A stretch of 5,295 nucleotides of DNA from Rudanella sp. GTDB lineage: Bacteria > Bacteroidota > Bacteroidia > Cytophagales > Spirosomataceae. Below are positions 1 to 5,286 of this stretch, piece after piece; the first letter of the stretch is position 1, and the number at the start of each line of letters is the position of its first letter. The position numbers and the translations under genes are program-made. The stretch spans positions 1 to 5,295 of the forward strand of contig JAJAYX010000038.1 of NCBI GenBank assembly GCA_026785985.1, written 5' to 3'. Below the pieces are notes generated by a model. It saw only the letters and a list, made by a program, of their open reading frames with translations, did no database searches and had not been told where the DNA came from.

Positions 1-1097
1 ACCGCTACCCGACTCTGATTCGGAAGTACGAACCCAAGCCGATCCGCATTTTTTTGCAGGATGGCACCAACGACCTGAACAACTTCGTGGGCGATTGGTG
101 GAAGGCCAACGAAACGATGGAGCGGGCTTTTGTCTTCGCGGGCTATGAGGTGAATCATGCCTGGGGCGAGGGTGGCCACAATGGCAAACACGGCACCGCT
201 ATTTTCCCCGCAGCCATGCGATGGCTTTGGAAAGGCTACCCAGAACCCGTGGCCAATGGCTCCTCTAAAAACCCGTTTCTGGCGGAGATCCTGCTACCCA
301 ACGAGGGCTGGGAACTCGTTGGCGAGGCATCCACCTTTACCGAAGGGCCAGCCGCCAACGCCAACGGCGAGGTGTTTTATCACGATGTGCTGGCTGCCAA
401 AACCCTCAAAGTGGGGGCCGATGGCAAGTCGACGGTGGTGAACGAGAAGGCCAACAAAGCATCTGGAACGGCCTTTGGCCCCAACGGATTGCGCTATACC
501 GTGTCGAGCCGCACAAGCCGGGTGTACCGCTACGATAGGTCGGAAAAAGAAACGATACTGGCCGATAGCCTGGCGGGCAACGACCTGATTGTCGCTCCAA
601 ACGGCAACGTCTATGTCACCGTACCAGATGGGTCCGACAAGCCCGGCAAAGTGGTGTTGATTCGACCGTCCGGCGAAAAAGTGGTGATGGATGGGGGCGA
701 AAACACCACCGGCCTAAAACTGCCGAACGGCCTTGCCCTGACCCCCGACCAACAGCAACTTTACGTGGCTGAGTCGGCCTCGCACTGGATCTGGATTTAC
801 CAGGTGATGCCCGACGGAACTCTGACCAACAAACAACGGTACGGCTGGCTACACGTACCCGACACGGGCGAAAACGCCTGGCCCGACGGCCTCAAATGCG
901 ACCGGGAGGGACGCCTGTACGTGGCCACGCGCCTGGGCATCCAGATTATGGACAAGACGGGTCGCGTCAATGCTATTCTGCCCACCCCCAATGGCTACTC
1001 GTCTAACCTGTGCTTTGGGGGCAAGAACTTCGATACGCTGTACGTAACCTGCCGGGATAAGGTCTATCGGCGGAAGGTAAACGCGAAAGGACCGTAA
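1..1097 (+). CDS. Esterase (CE1/enterochelin-esterase-like) C-terminus fused to SMP-30/gluconolactonase domain, 5' partial
   Basis: The frame is open from the left edge (first whole codon at 3) to TAA at 1095-1097, giving 364 visible residues; the true start lies outside. The first ~85 residues match the end of alpha/beta hydrolases of the enterochelin esterase-like family: a RKYEPKPIRIFLQDGTND segment, then GEGGHNGKH, whose first His (codon 177-179) is the likely catalytic histidine. The nucleophilic serine would be upstream. After a short linker, from about 309 to the end, comes a complete SMP-30/gluconolactonase/LRE propeller domain. Its expected divalent-metal and active-site residues are present: Glu in FTEGP (342-344), Asn in GNDL (579-581), Asn in LPNGLAL (726-728) and Asp in PDGL (885-887). 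The family hydrolyses sugar lactones or related esters. A joint role in carbohydrate or ester breakdown is inference. Export cannot be judged without the N-terminus. The next gene is convergent. Confidence 0.9.
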   Translation, partial: RYPTLIRKYEPKPIRIFLQDGTNDLNNFVGDWWKANETMERAFVFAGYEVNHAWGEGGHNGKHGTAIFPAAMRWLWKGYPEPVANGSSKNPFLAEILLPNEGWELVGEASTFTEGPAANANGEVFYHDVLAAKTLKVGADGKSTVVNEKANKASGTAFGPNGLRYTVSSRTSRVYRYDRSEKETILADSLAGNDLIVAPNGNVYVTVPDGSDKPGKVVLIRPSGEKVVMDGGENTTGLKLPNGLALTPDQQQLYVAESASHWIWIYQVMPDGTLTNKQRYGWLHVPDTGENAWPDGLKCDREGRLYVATRLGIQIMDKTGRVNAILPTPNGYSSNLCFGGKNFDTLYVTCRDKVYRRKVNAKGP

Positions 1098-1109
1098 GAA
1101 ACCTGGGTT

Positions 1110-1121
1110 TGGTGTACACCA
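1110..1121. repeat. 12-bp perfect palindrome in the convergent gap
   Basis: TGGTGTACACCA is self-complementary and starts 13 bases after the stop of the esterase–SMP-30 gene. It is followed on the + strand by A7 (1123-1129), which is a U7 run on the minus strand. As an RNA hairpin it would have only a four-pair stem and a GTAC loop. It could be part of a bidirectional termination zone or a protein-binding palindrome; neither is shown. Confidence 0.35.
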
Positions 1122-1142
1122 CAAAAAAACCATCCGGTGGAG

Positions 1143-1162
1143 GAGACGCAACTATGCGTCTC
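1143..1162. repeat. Inverted repeat/hairpin, 8-bp stem, overlapping the membrane-protein stop codon
   Basis: GAGACGCA (1143-1150) and TGCGTCTC (1155-1162) are perfect reverse complements around the loop ACTA. The right arm enters the stop codon of the minus-strand membrane-protein gene (1162-1164). On the minus strand a U7 tract lies 13 bases past the stem, too far for a standard intrinsic terminator, but loose termination between the convergent genes is possible. GAGACGC...GCGTCTC hairpins of this type are, from memory, common intergenic repeats in Bacteroidota and cyanobacteria. A related unit, TGTGTCTCC, follows at 1172-1180. Confidence 0.55.
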
Positions 1163-1728
1163 TACACGCTTTGTGTCTCCGTATCTCTGCGTGATGCCAT
1201 CAGCAACCGGAAAAGCCCGTAGAAAATAAACACCACCGCCAGCCCGAAGGAAAGCCACTTTGCTAATTTGAACACCTCACAGAATACGGCCACCGTCACC
1301 GATTGGCTTGGAAAACTGGTGAGTAGTGTTACAATGGTCGCGTTCTCCAGGTAATCGAAAATCAGGCTGGCGAATGGAAGCAATGTGACACGGGCAAAGG
1401 GTTTATACGGTTTGTTTCGATACAACAATGTCAGGATAACGGCAAACAGAAAACTGTACACAATTGGATAAGCTACGTCGGCGGTCAGTTCGGTTTGGGC
1501 GTAGTAGGCGCGGGCTTCGGGGCCATAATCGGCTACCATCTGTAGGGTTCGGGTTGGGTTGAAACCAAACGTCAGGTCGATGGGGCCGACGGGTTTTCCG
1601 GCCAACTGGTTCATGTTTGTTTCCGCGTTTTTGAGCCAGTAGGCCGGGAAACTGATGTAAATGGCCAACAGAAGGAGCAAGGATTTCCCGTTGGCAATGC
1701 GGTCGAGGAAATTGATAAGAGTAGTCAT
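1162..1728 (-). CDS. Four-helix integral membrane protein of unknown function
   Basis: The product is a 188-residue hydrophobic protein starting at ATG 1728-1726. An in-frame TTG at 1764 would add 12 residues, but it lies inside the upstream repeat, so ATG is preferred. Predicted membrane segments are at about residues 16-32, 84-103, 113-137 and 152-176. A long loop follows helix 1 and contains FGFNPTRTLQ and DYGPEARAYY. Acidic residues sit in or at the edge of the helices: Asp84 in TADVAYP, and Asp125 and Glu128 in DYLEN. The pattern of a DxxYP helix followed by a D-LEN helix resembles uncharacterised small membrane proteins seen in several phyla; I cannot name a function. The last residues (about SRRDTETQSV) are encoded by repeat-like DNA. 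The gene lies 104 bp downstream of the cysteine-rich protein gene on the same strand and has no clear promoter of its own, so read-through is possible. Confidence 0.8.
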   Translation of the reverse strand: MTTLINFLDRIANGKSLLLLLAIYISFPAYWLKNAETNMNQLAGKPVGPIDLTFGFNPTRTLQMVADYGPEARAYYAQTELTADVAYPIVYSFLFAVILTLLYRNKPYKPFARVTLLPFASLIFDYLENATIVTLLTSFPSQSVTVAVFCEVFKLAKWLSFGLAVVFIFYGLFRLLMASRRDTETQSV

Positions 1729-1763
1729 GGCTAGTAGGAGGAGTAAGGGAGATAAAGAAGGCA

Positions 1764-1815
1764 ATTGGGTAACTGACGTAACGGGTCAATTACCCAATTA
1801 CCTCAGTTACCCAAT
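1764..1815. repeat. Inverted and tandem short repeat (TTACCCAAT family) in the intergenic gap
   Basis: ATTGGGTAACTGA (1764-1776) and TCAGTTACCCAAT (1803-1815) form a perfect 13-bp inverted repeat with 26 bases between. A third copy, ATTACCCAAT (1789-1798), lies within the loop, 17 bp from the 3' copy (1806-1815). On the minus strand it falls between the stop of the cysteine-rich protein gene and the start of the membrane-protein gene. It could act as a terminator, an attenuator or an RNA end-stabilising hairpin. No T tract follows in the minus direction, so a standard terminator is not supported. The motif resembles low-complexity intergenic repeats common in environmental bacteria. Confidence 0.6.
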
Positions 1816-1832
1816 GACAAGCTACTTGATTT

Positions 1833-2255
1833 CTACTTTGATTCGCCCTCAACGCCTTCGATTTTCAGGTAATAATCGGAGGCTGCTGTGCTACCCCCGC
1901 CATTGCTACTCAGAACTGGCTTGGGAATGCAGAAGCATAGTTTCGCCTTGTGTTTTTCGCTGTACACGCAACGCGTTTCGCCGGTGCAGGGCTTGGGGGG
2001 CTGAGTGCCGCAGGTAGGGCAACCATCGTCTTCGAACTTAATGACCAGGCCTGTTGGCTTGCGTAGCTCGGCACCACTGATTTCACCAGCGCGGGATACG
2101 AACATCAGGGTTGACCCGTCGCGGAGTCGAACTACGTTTCGCCCTTCGCGGATATTAACTGAACCTGATTCGGAGGTGCCTGGCATTACGTTACCGGCGT
2201 ACGATTGGGCCACAATGGCCACTAATAAAGCGAGTACTGAAAGGAATTTTTTCAT
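1833..2255 (-). CDS. Small exported six-cysteine protein, hypothetical
   Basis: This encodes 140 residues from ATG 2255-2253. A GTG at 2309 in the same frame would prefix 18 residues and bury the signal peptide, so it is rejected. Residues 1-20 are a clear Sec signal peptide: MKK, a hydrophobic core, then QSYA before G21. No lipobox cysteine is present, so a soluble periplasmic or secreted product is likely. The mature part begins with a beta-rich stretch (SVNIREGRNVVRLRDGSTLMFV) and then has six cysteines at 79, 82, 90, 96, 107 and 109 (CPTC, PC, RC, LCFC). The even number and export suggest three disulfides; the CPTC...CFC pairs could also bind metal. The tail is Gly/Ser-rich and ends in acidic residues. 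I do not recognise the family. The leader carries the same dyad plus CATCTTTG module as the flavin-containing monooxygenase gene upstream, pointing to shared control. Confidence 0.8.
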   Translation of the reverse strand: MKKFLSVLALLVAIVAQSYAGNVMPGTSESGSVNIREGRNVVRLRDGSTLMFVSRAGEISGAELRKPTGLVIKFEDDGCPTCGTQPPKPCTGETRCVYSEKHKAKLCFCIPKPVLSSNGGGSTAASDYYLKIEGVEGESK

Positions 2256-2277
2256 TGGATTTTGATTGGTTTGAATT

Positions 2278-2335
2278 GGTTGAAAAAAGAGAAAATTAAT
2301 TGTGAACACTGGTTAAAAAAAGAGGAAATTGATTG
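2278..2335. repeat. Direct repeat with 33-bp period in the leader of the cysteine-rich protein gene
   Basis: The 25-bp units 2278-2302 and 2311-2335 match at 22 positions (ggttgaaaaaagag... and ggttaaaaaaagag...). A weak third unit may start near 2331. In the direction of transcription this is a pyrimidine-rich tract (CTCTTTTTT) directly ahead of the start codon. It may reflect slippage or keep the ribosome-loading region unstructured. Confidence 0.5.
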
Positions 2336-2362
2336 AGAAAAAGAGGACGCGGTTTGCTGTTG

Positions 2363-2396
2363 CGATTTTACTGCCGTTTCGATTTTACTCCCGTTT
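2363..2396. repeat. Two-copy 17-bp tandem repeat in the leader
   Basis: CGATTTTACTGCCGTTT (2363-2379) is followed with no gap by CGATTTTACTCCCGTTT (2380-2396); only one base differs. It lies between the CATCTTTG box (2405-2412) and the start of the cysteine-rich protein gene, so it would be in the 5' untranslated RNA or just downstream of the transcription start. It could bind a regulator or be a recent slippage product. Confidence 0.65.
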
Positions 2397-2402
2397 TGAT
2401 GA

Positions 2403-2457
2403 TACAAAGATGGCGGATCGGAGAGGGGCAAATCCATACAAACAAGTTTGTATTTTT
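2403..2457 (-). promoter_or_regulatory. Regulatory module A: 18-bp dyad plus -7-like box, upstream of the cysteine-rich protein gene
   Basis: The dyad at 2436-2453 has perfect arms, ATACAAAC and GTTTGTAT, separated by AA. Exactly 23 bases separate it from the box at 2405-2412, read on the minus strand as CATCTTTG, close to the Bacteroidota -7 consensus TAnnTTTG. No TTTG lies at the usual -33 distance. With the dyad centred near -43 if the box is real, the layout resembles a promoter driven by a bound dimeric activator. The dyad begins three bases after the stop of the monooxygenase gene. Aligned without gaps to 4050-4104, it matches at 43 of 55 positions. Confidence 0.6.
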
Positions 2458-3974
2458 CAGATTGCAACCAGAACTGAAGCCTGTTTTGCGATGAATTTTA
2501 CCGGATACAATGCCTGCAATTCGTTGGTAAGACCCTTGTAAATGGCCGGGTTAAACGGAGCCATGAACTCGGTAACTGGATTGTTGGTTCGGCGGGTTTT
2601 CAAACCCATGTCGCGCATGAGTTCGTCGGCGTGGTGAAACGAGAACGGGATCACACATGTCCCCGACGCATTGCTTTTGGGAGCGCGTTGCACCAGCCAT
2701 CCGTGGTGTAGGGCAATCTCCAGTTTCATAGCCTGAGCGTTGGGCAGGTTCAGTTGCCCTTTGAAGTACTGGGCCGAATAGTGAGCGGCCAACTCCGACG
2801 TGAACGGGGTGAACAACGATGGATTATACCCTACAAATGTTAGGTTCGGTATATCGGCAGGCACTACGTTGCGGTACAACTGGAACCAGCCTTTCTGGTT
2901 GCGAATCCGGTTGCTAATTGCTTCGCTGAAAAATGGCACCGATTGGCGGAAACCCGTTGCGAAAACCACCTGATCGGCCACAATTCTCCGGCCTGATGTC
3001 AACACAACGCCATCGGAGATGTAGCGGGCGATTTCACCTTTCTCCAACTGAATGTCGCCCGAAGCTGCCCGCTCGTAGAAGTTGTCGGACGTTAAGCCGA
3101 TGGAACAGTTGGCGATGCTGTCGAAGGGTTTGTCGGGGAGAAGACCGCTCTTTTTGAGTTTCAACTGGGCAGCTACTAATTTGCCTAACCCCTTCACCAG
3201 GAGCCCTGTAACGGGTTTGCCCAGCGGGCCGTGCAGAAATTTATGAATGCCGAACAGAAACCGATCTGGAAACAATGACTCCCCAAAACGGTGTAACAAC
3301 AAGTGTTTAAAGTTCAAACCCCAGAAAATACGGGGCATTTTCCACTTGGCTTCCCGATAAATACAAACGGGCTTCTCCGACACATTGCTCACCTGCGACA
3401 GAATGTCGTGGGCCGATTTGGCAAAACCCACCACGGCCACTTTCTGGTGCCTGGCTGCGTCGAGGTGCTGTTGCCGGTACTCTGTGCTGTGGAGCACTGT
3501 TCCGGTAAACAAATCGCGTCCCGGTATCTGGGGCATATTGGGCTCGCTAAATACCCCATTGCAGACAACCAGAAAATCGACAGCTGTTTCGCTCACTTCG
3601 CCGTGTCGACGGGTGTGAACCACCCAGCCGCCAGCCCCGCCGTCGATGGCTTCGGTATGCTCTACGCTTGTGCTAAACCGGATTGCGTGCAAAATGCCGA
3701 ACTGTCGGGCGTAGTTGGTCAGGTATTCCTGCACTTGCTTGCCCGTTGGCCATTCGGGGTAATGTTTGGGCATGGGGAAGTCGGTGAACGTGTAGGTGTC
3801 GCGGGTGTTTTGGGTAGTCACGTTGGGGTATCGGCGGGTGGAGGCCCATACCCCACCCAACTCGGCTTCGCGTTCGAACACCACGACAGAAAAGCCGTGT
3901 TCACGCATGGTTTTAGCCGTTACTAAGCCGCTGACTCCGGCGCCAATGATGGCTATTGTTTGTGTCGTTTTCAT
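2457..3974 (-). CDS. Flavin-containing monooxygenase (FMO/Baeyer-Villiger type, group B)
   Basis: The 505-residue product has a normal length for an NADPH- and FAD-dependent single-component monooxygenase that inserts oxygen into a nitrogen, sulfur or carbonyl carbon. Seen in order: FAD-binding GAGVSG at residues 11-16, acidic Glu34 ending strand 2, GGVW at 40-43, the FMO signature FTGTVLHSTEY (FxGxxxHxxxY) at 156-166, a second dinucleotide fold VAVVGFAKSAHD with its glycine motif at 183-188, and ATGF at 339-342. Position 185, usually Gly in GxGxSA/G, is Ala. The signature favours the FMO/BVMO superfamily, but the substrate cannot be read off. The start ATG follows an A-rich leader without a Shine-Dalgarno sequence, as is usual in Bacteroidota. 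It lies 137 bp downstream of another flavin monooxygenase gene on the same strand, with regulatory module B in between. No ferredoxin or reductase partner is needed. Confidence 0.92.
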   Translation of the reverse strand: MKTTQTIAIIGAGVSGLVTAKTMREHGFSVVVFEREAELGGVWASTRRYPNVTTQNTRDTYTFTDFPMPKHYPEWPTGKQVQEYLTNYARQFGILHAIRFSTSVEHTEAIDGGAGGWVVHTRRHGEVSETAVDFLVVCNGVFSEPNMPQIPGRDLFTGTVLHSTEYRQQHLDAARHQKVAVVGFAKSAHDILSQVSNVSEKPVCIYREAKWKMPRIFWGLNFKHLLLHRFGESLFPDRFLFGIHKFLHGPLGKPVTGLLVKGLGKLVAAQLKLKKSGLLPDKPFDSIANCSIGLTSDNFYERAASGDIQLEKGEIARYISDGVVLTSGRRIVADQVVFATGFRQSVPFFSEAISNRIRNQKGWFQLYRNVVPADIPNLTFVGYNPSLFTPFTSELAAHYSAQYFKGQLNLPNAQAMKLEIALHHGWLVQRAPKSNASGTCVIPFSFHHADELMRDMGLKTRRTNNPVTEFMAPFNPAIYKGLTNELQALYPVKFIAKQASVLVAI

Positions 3975-3997
3975 GGTTGTTTTGATTGATAGAGGAA

Positions 3998-4022
3998 GCC
4001 GGTCCCGCTCCGGCGTACCGGC
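3998..4022 (-). other. GC-rich hairpin in the leader of the flavin-containing monooxygenase gene
   Basis: GCCGGT (3998-4003) pairs perfectly with ACCGGC (4017-4022) over a 13-base loop that is itself GC-rich. It lies 24-48 bases ahead of the start codon and downstream of the -7-like box of module B, so it should be in the transcript. It stands out from the A/T-rich leader around it. It may modulate translation or RNA stability, or be a REP-like intergenic repeat; no evidence decides. Confidence 0.4.
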
Positions 4023-4049
4023 CGTTGCGGTTTTGTCCGGTTTATATGG

Positions 4050-4104
4050 TACAAAGATGGCCCCTCAGGCAGGGCGAAATCCATACAACCTTGTTTGTAT
4101 TTTG
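4050..4104 (-). promoter_or_regulatory. Regulatory module B: 18-bp dyad plus -7-like box, upstream of the flavin-containing monooxygenase gene
   Basis: The dyad at 4083-4100 has arms ATACAACC and GTTTGTAT with TT between, pairing at 7 of 8 positions. The box at 4052-4059 reads CATCTTTG on the minus strand, again exactly 23 bases from the dyad. From the box to the start at 3974 leaves a leader of about 70 bases. The dyad lies 11 bases past the stop of the group A monooxygenase gene. Preservation of dyad, spacing and box against a diverged middle (mismatches cluster in 4062-4077) suggests selection on a regulator site plus promoter. The regulator type is unknown; a TetR- or Crp-like dimer would fit. 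Confidence 0.6.
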
Positions 4105-4111
4105 GGATCAG

Positions 4112-5242
4112 CTATACCACTAATTTTGTTACATCGTAGGCGAAATAACTGTCAATCAGCTTCATATTTAGCCTGGCCGGTACGATCGAAATCAACAGAT
4201 TTCGCAGGGCGCAGATCGCCCGATTTTTTAACTGACCAATTTTACCAAGTTGCAGGCTGGCTTTCACGATGCGCTCAGTTCGTGGGAAATGAAGTTTTTC
4301 GTACCGGGCAAAGGCCGCTGGAGTCAGCCCATACGTATCAATGCATTTGGCTAAGATATAGGCACCTTCAATGGCCATGCAGCCACCTTGTCCCAGGTTA
4401 GGCGTAGTGGGATGGGCGGCATCTCCCAGTAACACCGCCATACCCTTCGACCAGCCCCGTACAGGAACCCGATCTGTCAAACTGTTTTTTAGAATATGCT
4501 TCGTATTTCGAATAAGTTCAGGGATAGGGTAGTGCCAATCGCTGAAGTGGGTCAACAACCTTTGCCGACTACCTTCCGGTTCGTCGCTCTGCATAAACGG
4601 TTCGTTCAGGGTAGCCCACCAACCGAACTGACCGTCTTTTATCGGGACTATGCCCACCCGCTTGCCGTTCCCGTAGGTTTCGCTGCCGTAACCCGCATCG
4701 AGGTCCATCTCACAAACTCCCCGCCAGATGCTATACCCCCTGAAAACGGACGATCCATCGTTGATAATCTGTTGACGAATCACAGAATGCAACCCATCAG
4801 CGCCGACGACAGCATCTACCGTTTTATGAGTGCCGTTTGTGAACACGAGGTTGACCTTTCCGGTATCGAGGGTCTCAACTGATGCTACCTGATGATGCGT
4901 GTGCAGTTCAGCCTTGACGTTTTCTAACAACACAGTATGGAGGTCGGTGCGGTGCAGGCAGATCGTTGGCAGGTCATAGTGTGGACTGGATTTGCTGAGT
5001 ATTCGTCCGCTTTGGGTTTTCAGAAACACGTTCTCAACAACCCCGCTCACCCGCAGTATATTGTCGAGCAGCCCCACGGCCTGAAAAACTTTCAGCGCGT
5101 TTGGGAACACGCTGATTGCCGCTCCTACCTCGCGGAACTCGGTATTCTTTTCATAAATATGGCACTGATAGCTACTATTTTTCAGGCAAATAGCCAGGGT
5201 TAATCCACCAATTCCACCTCCGATTATGGCAATTTCTTTCAT
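4112..5242 (-). CDS. Group A FAD-dependent monooxygenase (PHBH fold; urate hydroxylase/TetX-like)
   Basis: The 376-residue product is a complete single-component flavoprotein hydroxylase. Visible motifs in order: FAD-binding GGGIGG at residues 8-13, Glu31 for the FAD ribose, FREVGAAISVFPNALK at 36-51, HRTDL with Arg98, the FAD/NAD(P)H motif GADGLHSVIR at 147-156, and the second FAD motif GDAAHPTTPNLGQGG at 273-287. The VGAAISVxPN and GKRV (192-196 region) segments resemble FAD-dependent urate hydroxylase HpxO and salicylate or 3-hydroxybenzoate hydroxylase relatives; TetX-like antibiotic-modifying enzymes share the fold. The HpxO aromatic segment FYFFFD is replaced here by FGWWAT, so urate as substrate is doubtful. 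The enzyme would hydroxylate a small, probably aromatic, compound using NAD(P)H and oxygen in the cytoplasm. ATG at 5242-5240 is the natural start, since GGGIGG follows seven residues later. It is first of the four minus-strand genes in the window. Confidence 0.92.
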   Translation of the reverse strand: MKEIAIIGGGIGGLTLAICLKNSSYQCHIYEKNTEFREVGAAISVFPNALKVFQAVGLLDNILRVSGVVENVFLKTQSGRILSKSSPHYDLPTICLHRTDLHTVLLENVKAELHTHHQVASVETLDTGKVNLVFTNGTHKTVDAVVGADGLHSVIRQQIINDGSSVFRGYSIWRGVCEMDLDAGYGSETYGNGKRVGIVPIKDGQFGWWATLNEPFMQSDEPEGSRQRLLTHFSDWHYPIPELIRNTKHILKNSLTDRVPVRGWSKGMAVLLGDAAHPTTPNLGQGGCMAIEGAYILAKCIDTYGLTPAAFARYEKLHFPRTERIVKASLQLGKIGQLKNRAICALRNLLISIVPARLNMKLIDSYFAYDVTKLVV

Positions 5243-5254
5243 GATCGTTTTGGG

Positions 5255-5286
5255 TTAATATACGATTGAAAAAGCCACACCACAAA
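5255..5286 (-). promoter_or_regulatory. Candidate promoter of the group A monooxygenase gene
   Basis: On the minus strand, TTTG (5286-5283) is followed after 20 bases by TATATTAA (5262-5255), resembling the Bacteroidota TTTG / TAnnTTTG pair. The last two bases of the -7 box differ from consensus. The leader to the ATG at 5242 would be only some 5-10 bases, so a near-leaderless transcript, or a different start upstream of the window, is possible. Confidence 0.35.

Noticed and set aside
849..1151. 100-codon minus-strand open frame opposite the SMP-30 domain
   Set aside because: It is a shadow of a well-supported domain with metal-site motifs in the + frame.
1661..2017. 118-codon + strand open frame over the intergenic repeat
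   Set aside because: It translates the TTACCCAAT repeat (QLPNYL-type peptide) and antisense coding DNA, a known source of false genes.
2436..2457. Dyad plus T run read as an intrinsic terminator
   Set aside because: The T run follows the dyad only on the + strand, where no gene precedes it; the two-base loop is too tight for a hairpin. The conserved copy at 4083 and the fixed spacing to the CATCTTTG box fit an operator better.
3303..3926. 207-codon open frame on the + strand
   Set aside because: It lies wholly antisense to the flavin-containing monooxygenase, whose motifs are unmistakable; its translation has no recognisable domain or signal.
4141..4200. Lower GC in parts of the group A monooxygenase gene, suggesting recent transfer
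   Set aside because: Hand counts give 25/60 GC here against 40/60 at 841-900, but other stretches of the same gene are near 53%. The sample is too small to argue for transfer.
3796..4401. 201-codon + strand open frame spanning the gap between the two monooxygenase genes
   Set aside because: It is antisense to both genes and crosses module B. The translation is rich in Arg/Ser with no domain; open frames of this kind arise opposite GC-rich coding DNA.
4112..5242. Calling the group A enzyme TetX (tetracycline inactivation) or HpxO (urate hydroxylase)
   Set aside because: Shared motifs define the fold, not the substrate. The FYFFFD region of HpxO is not conserved and no urate or resistance genes are nearby.
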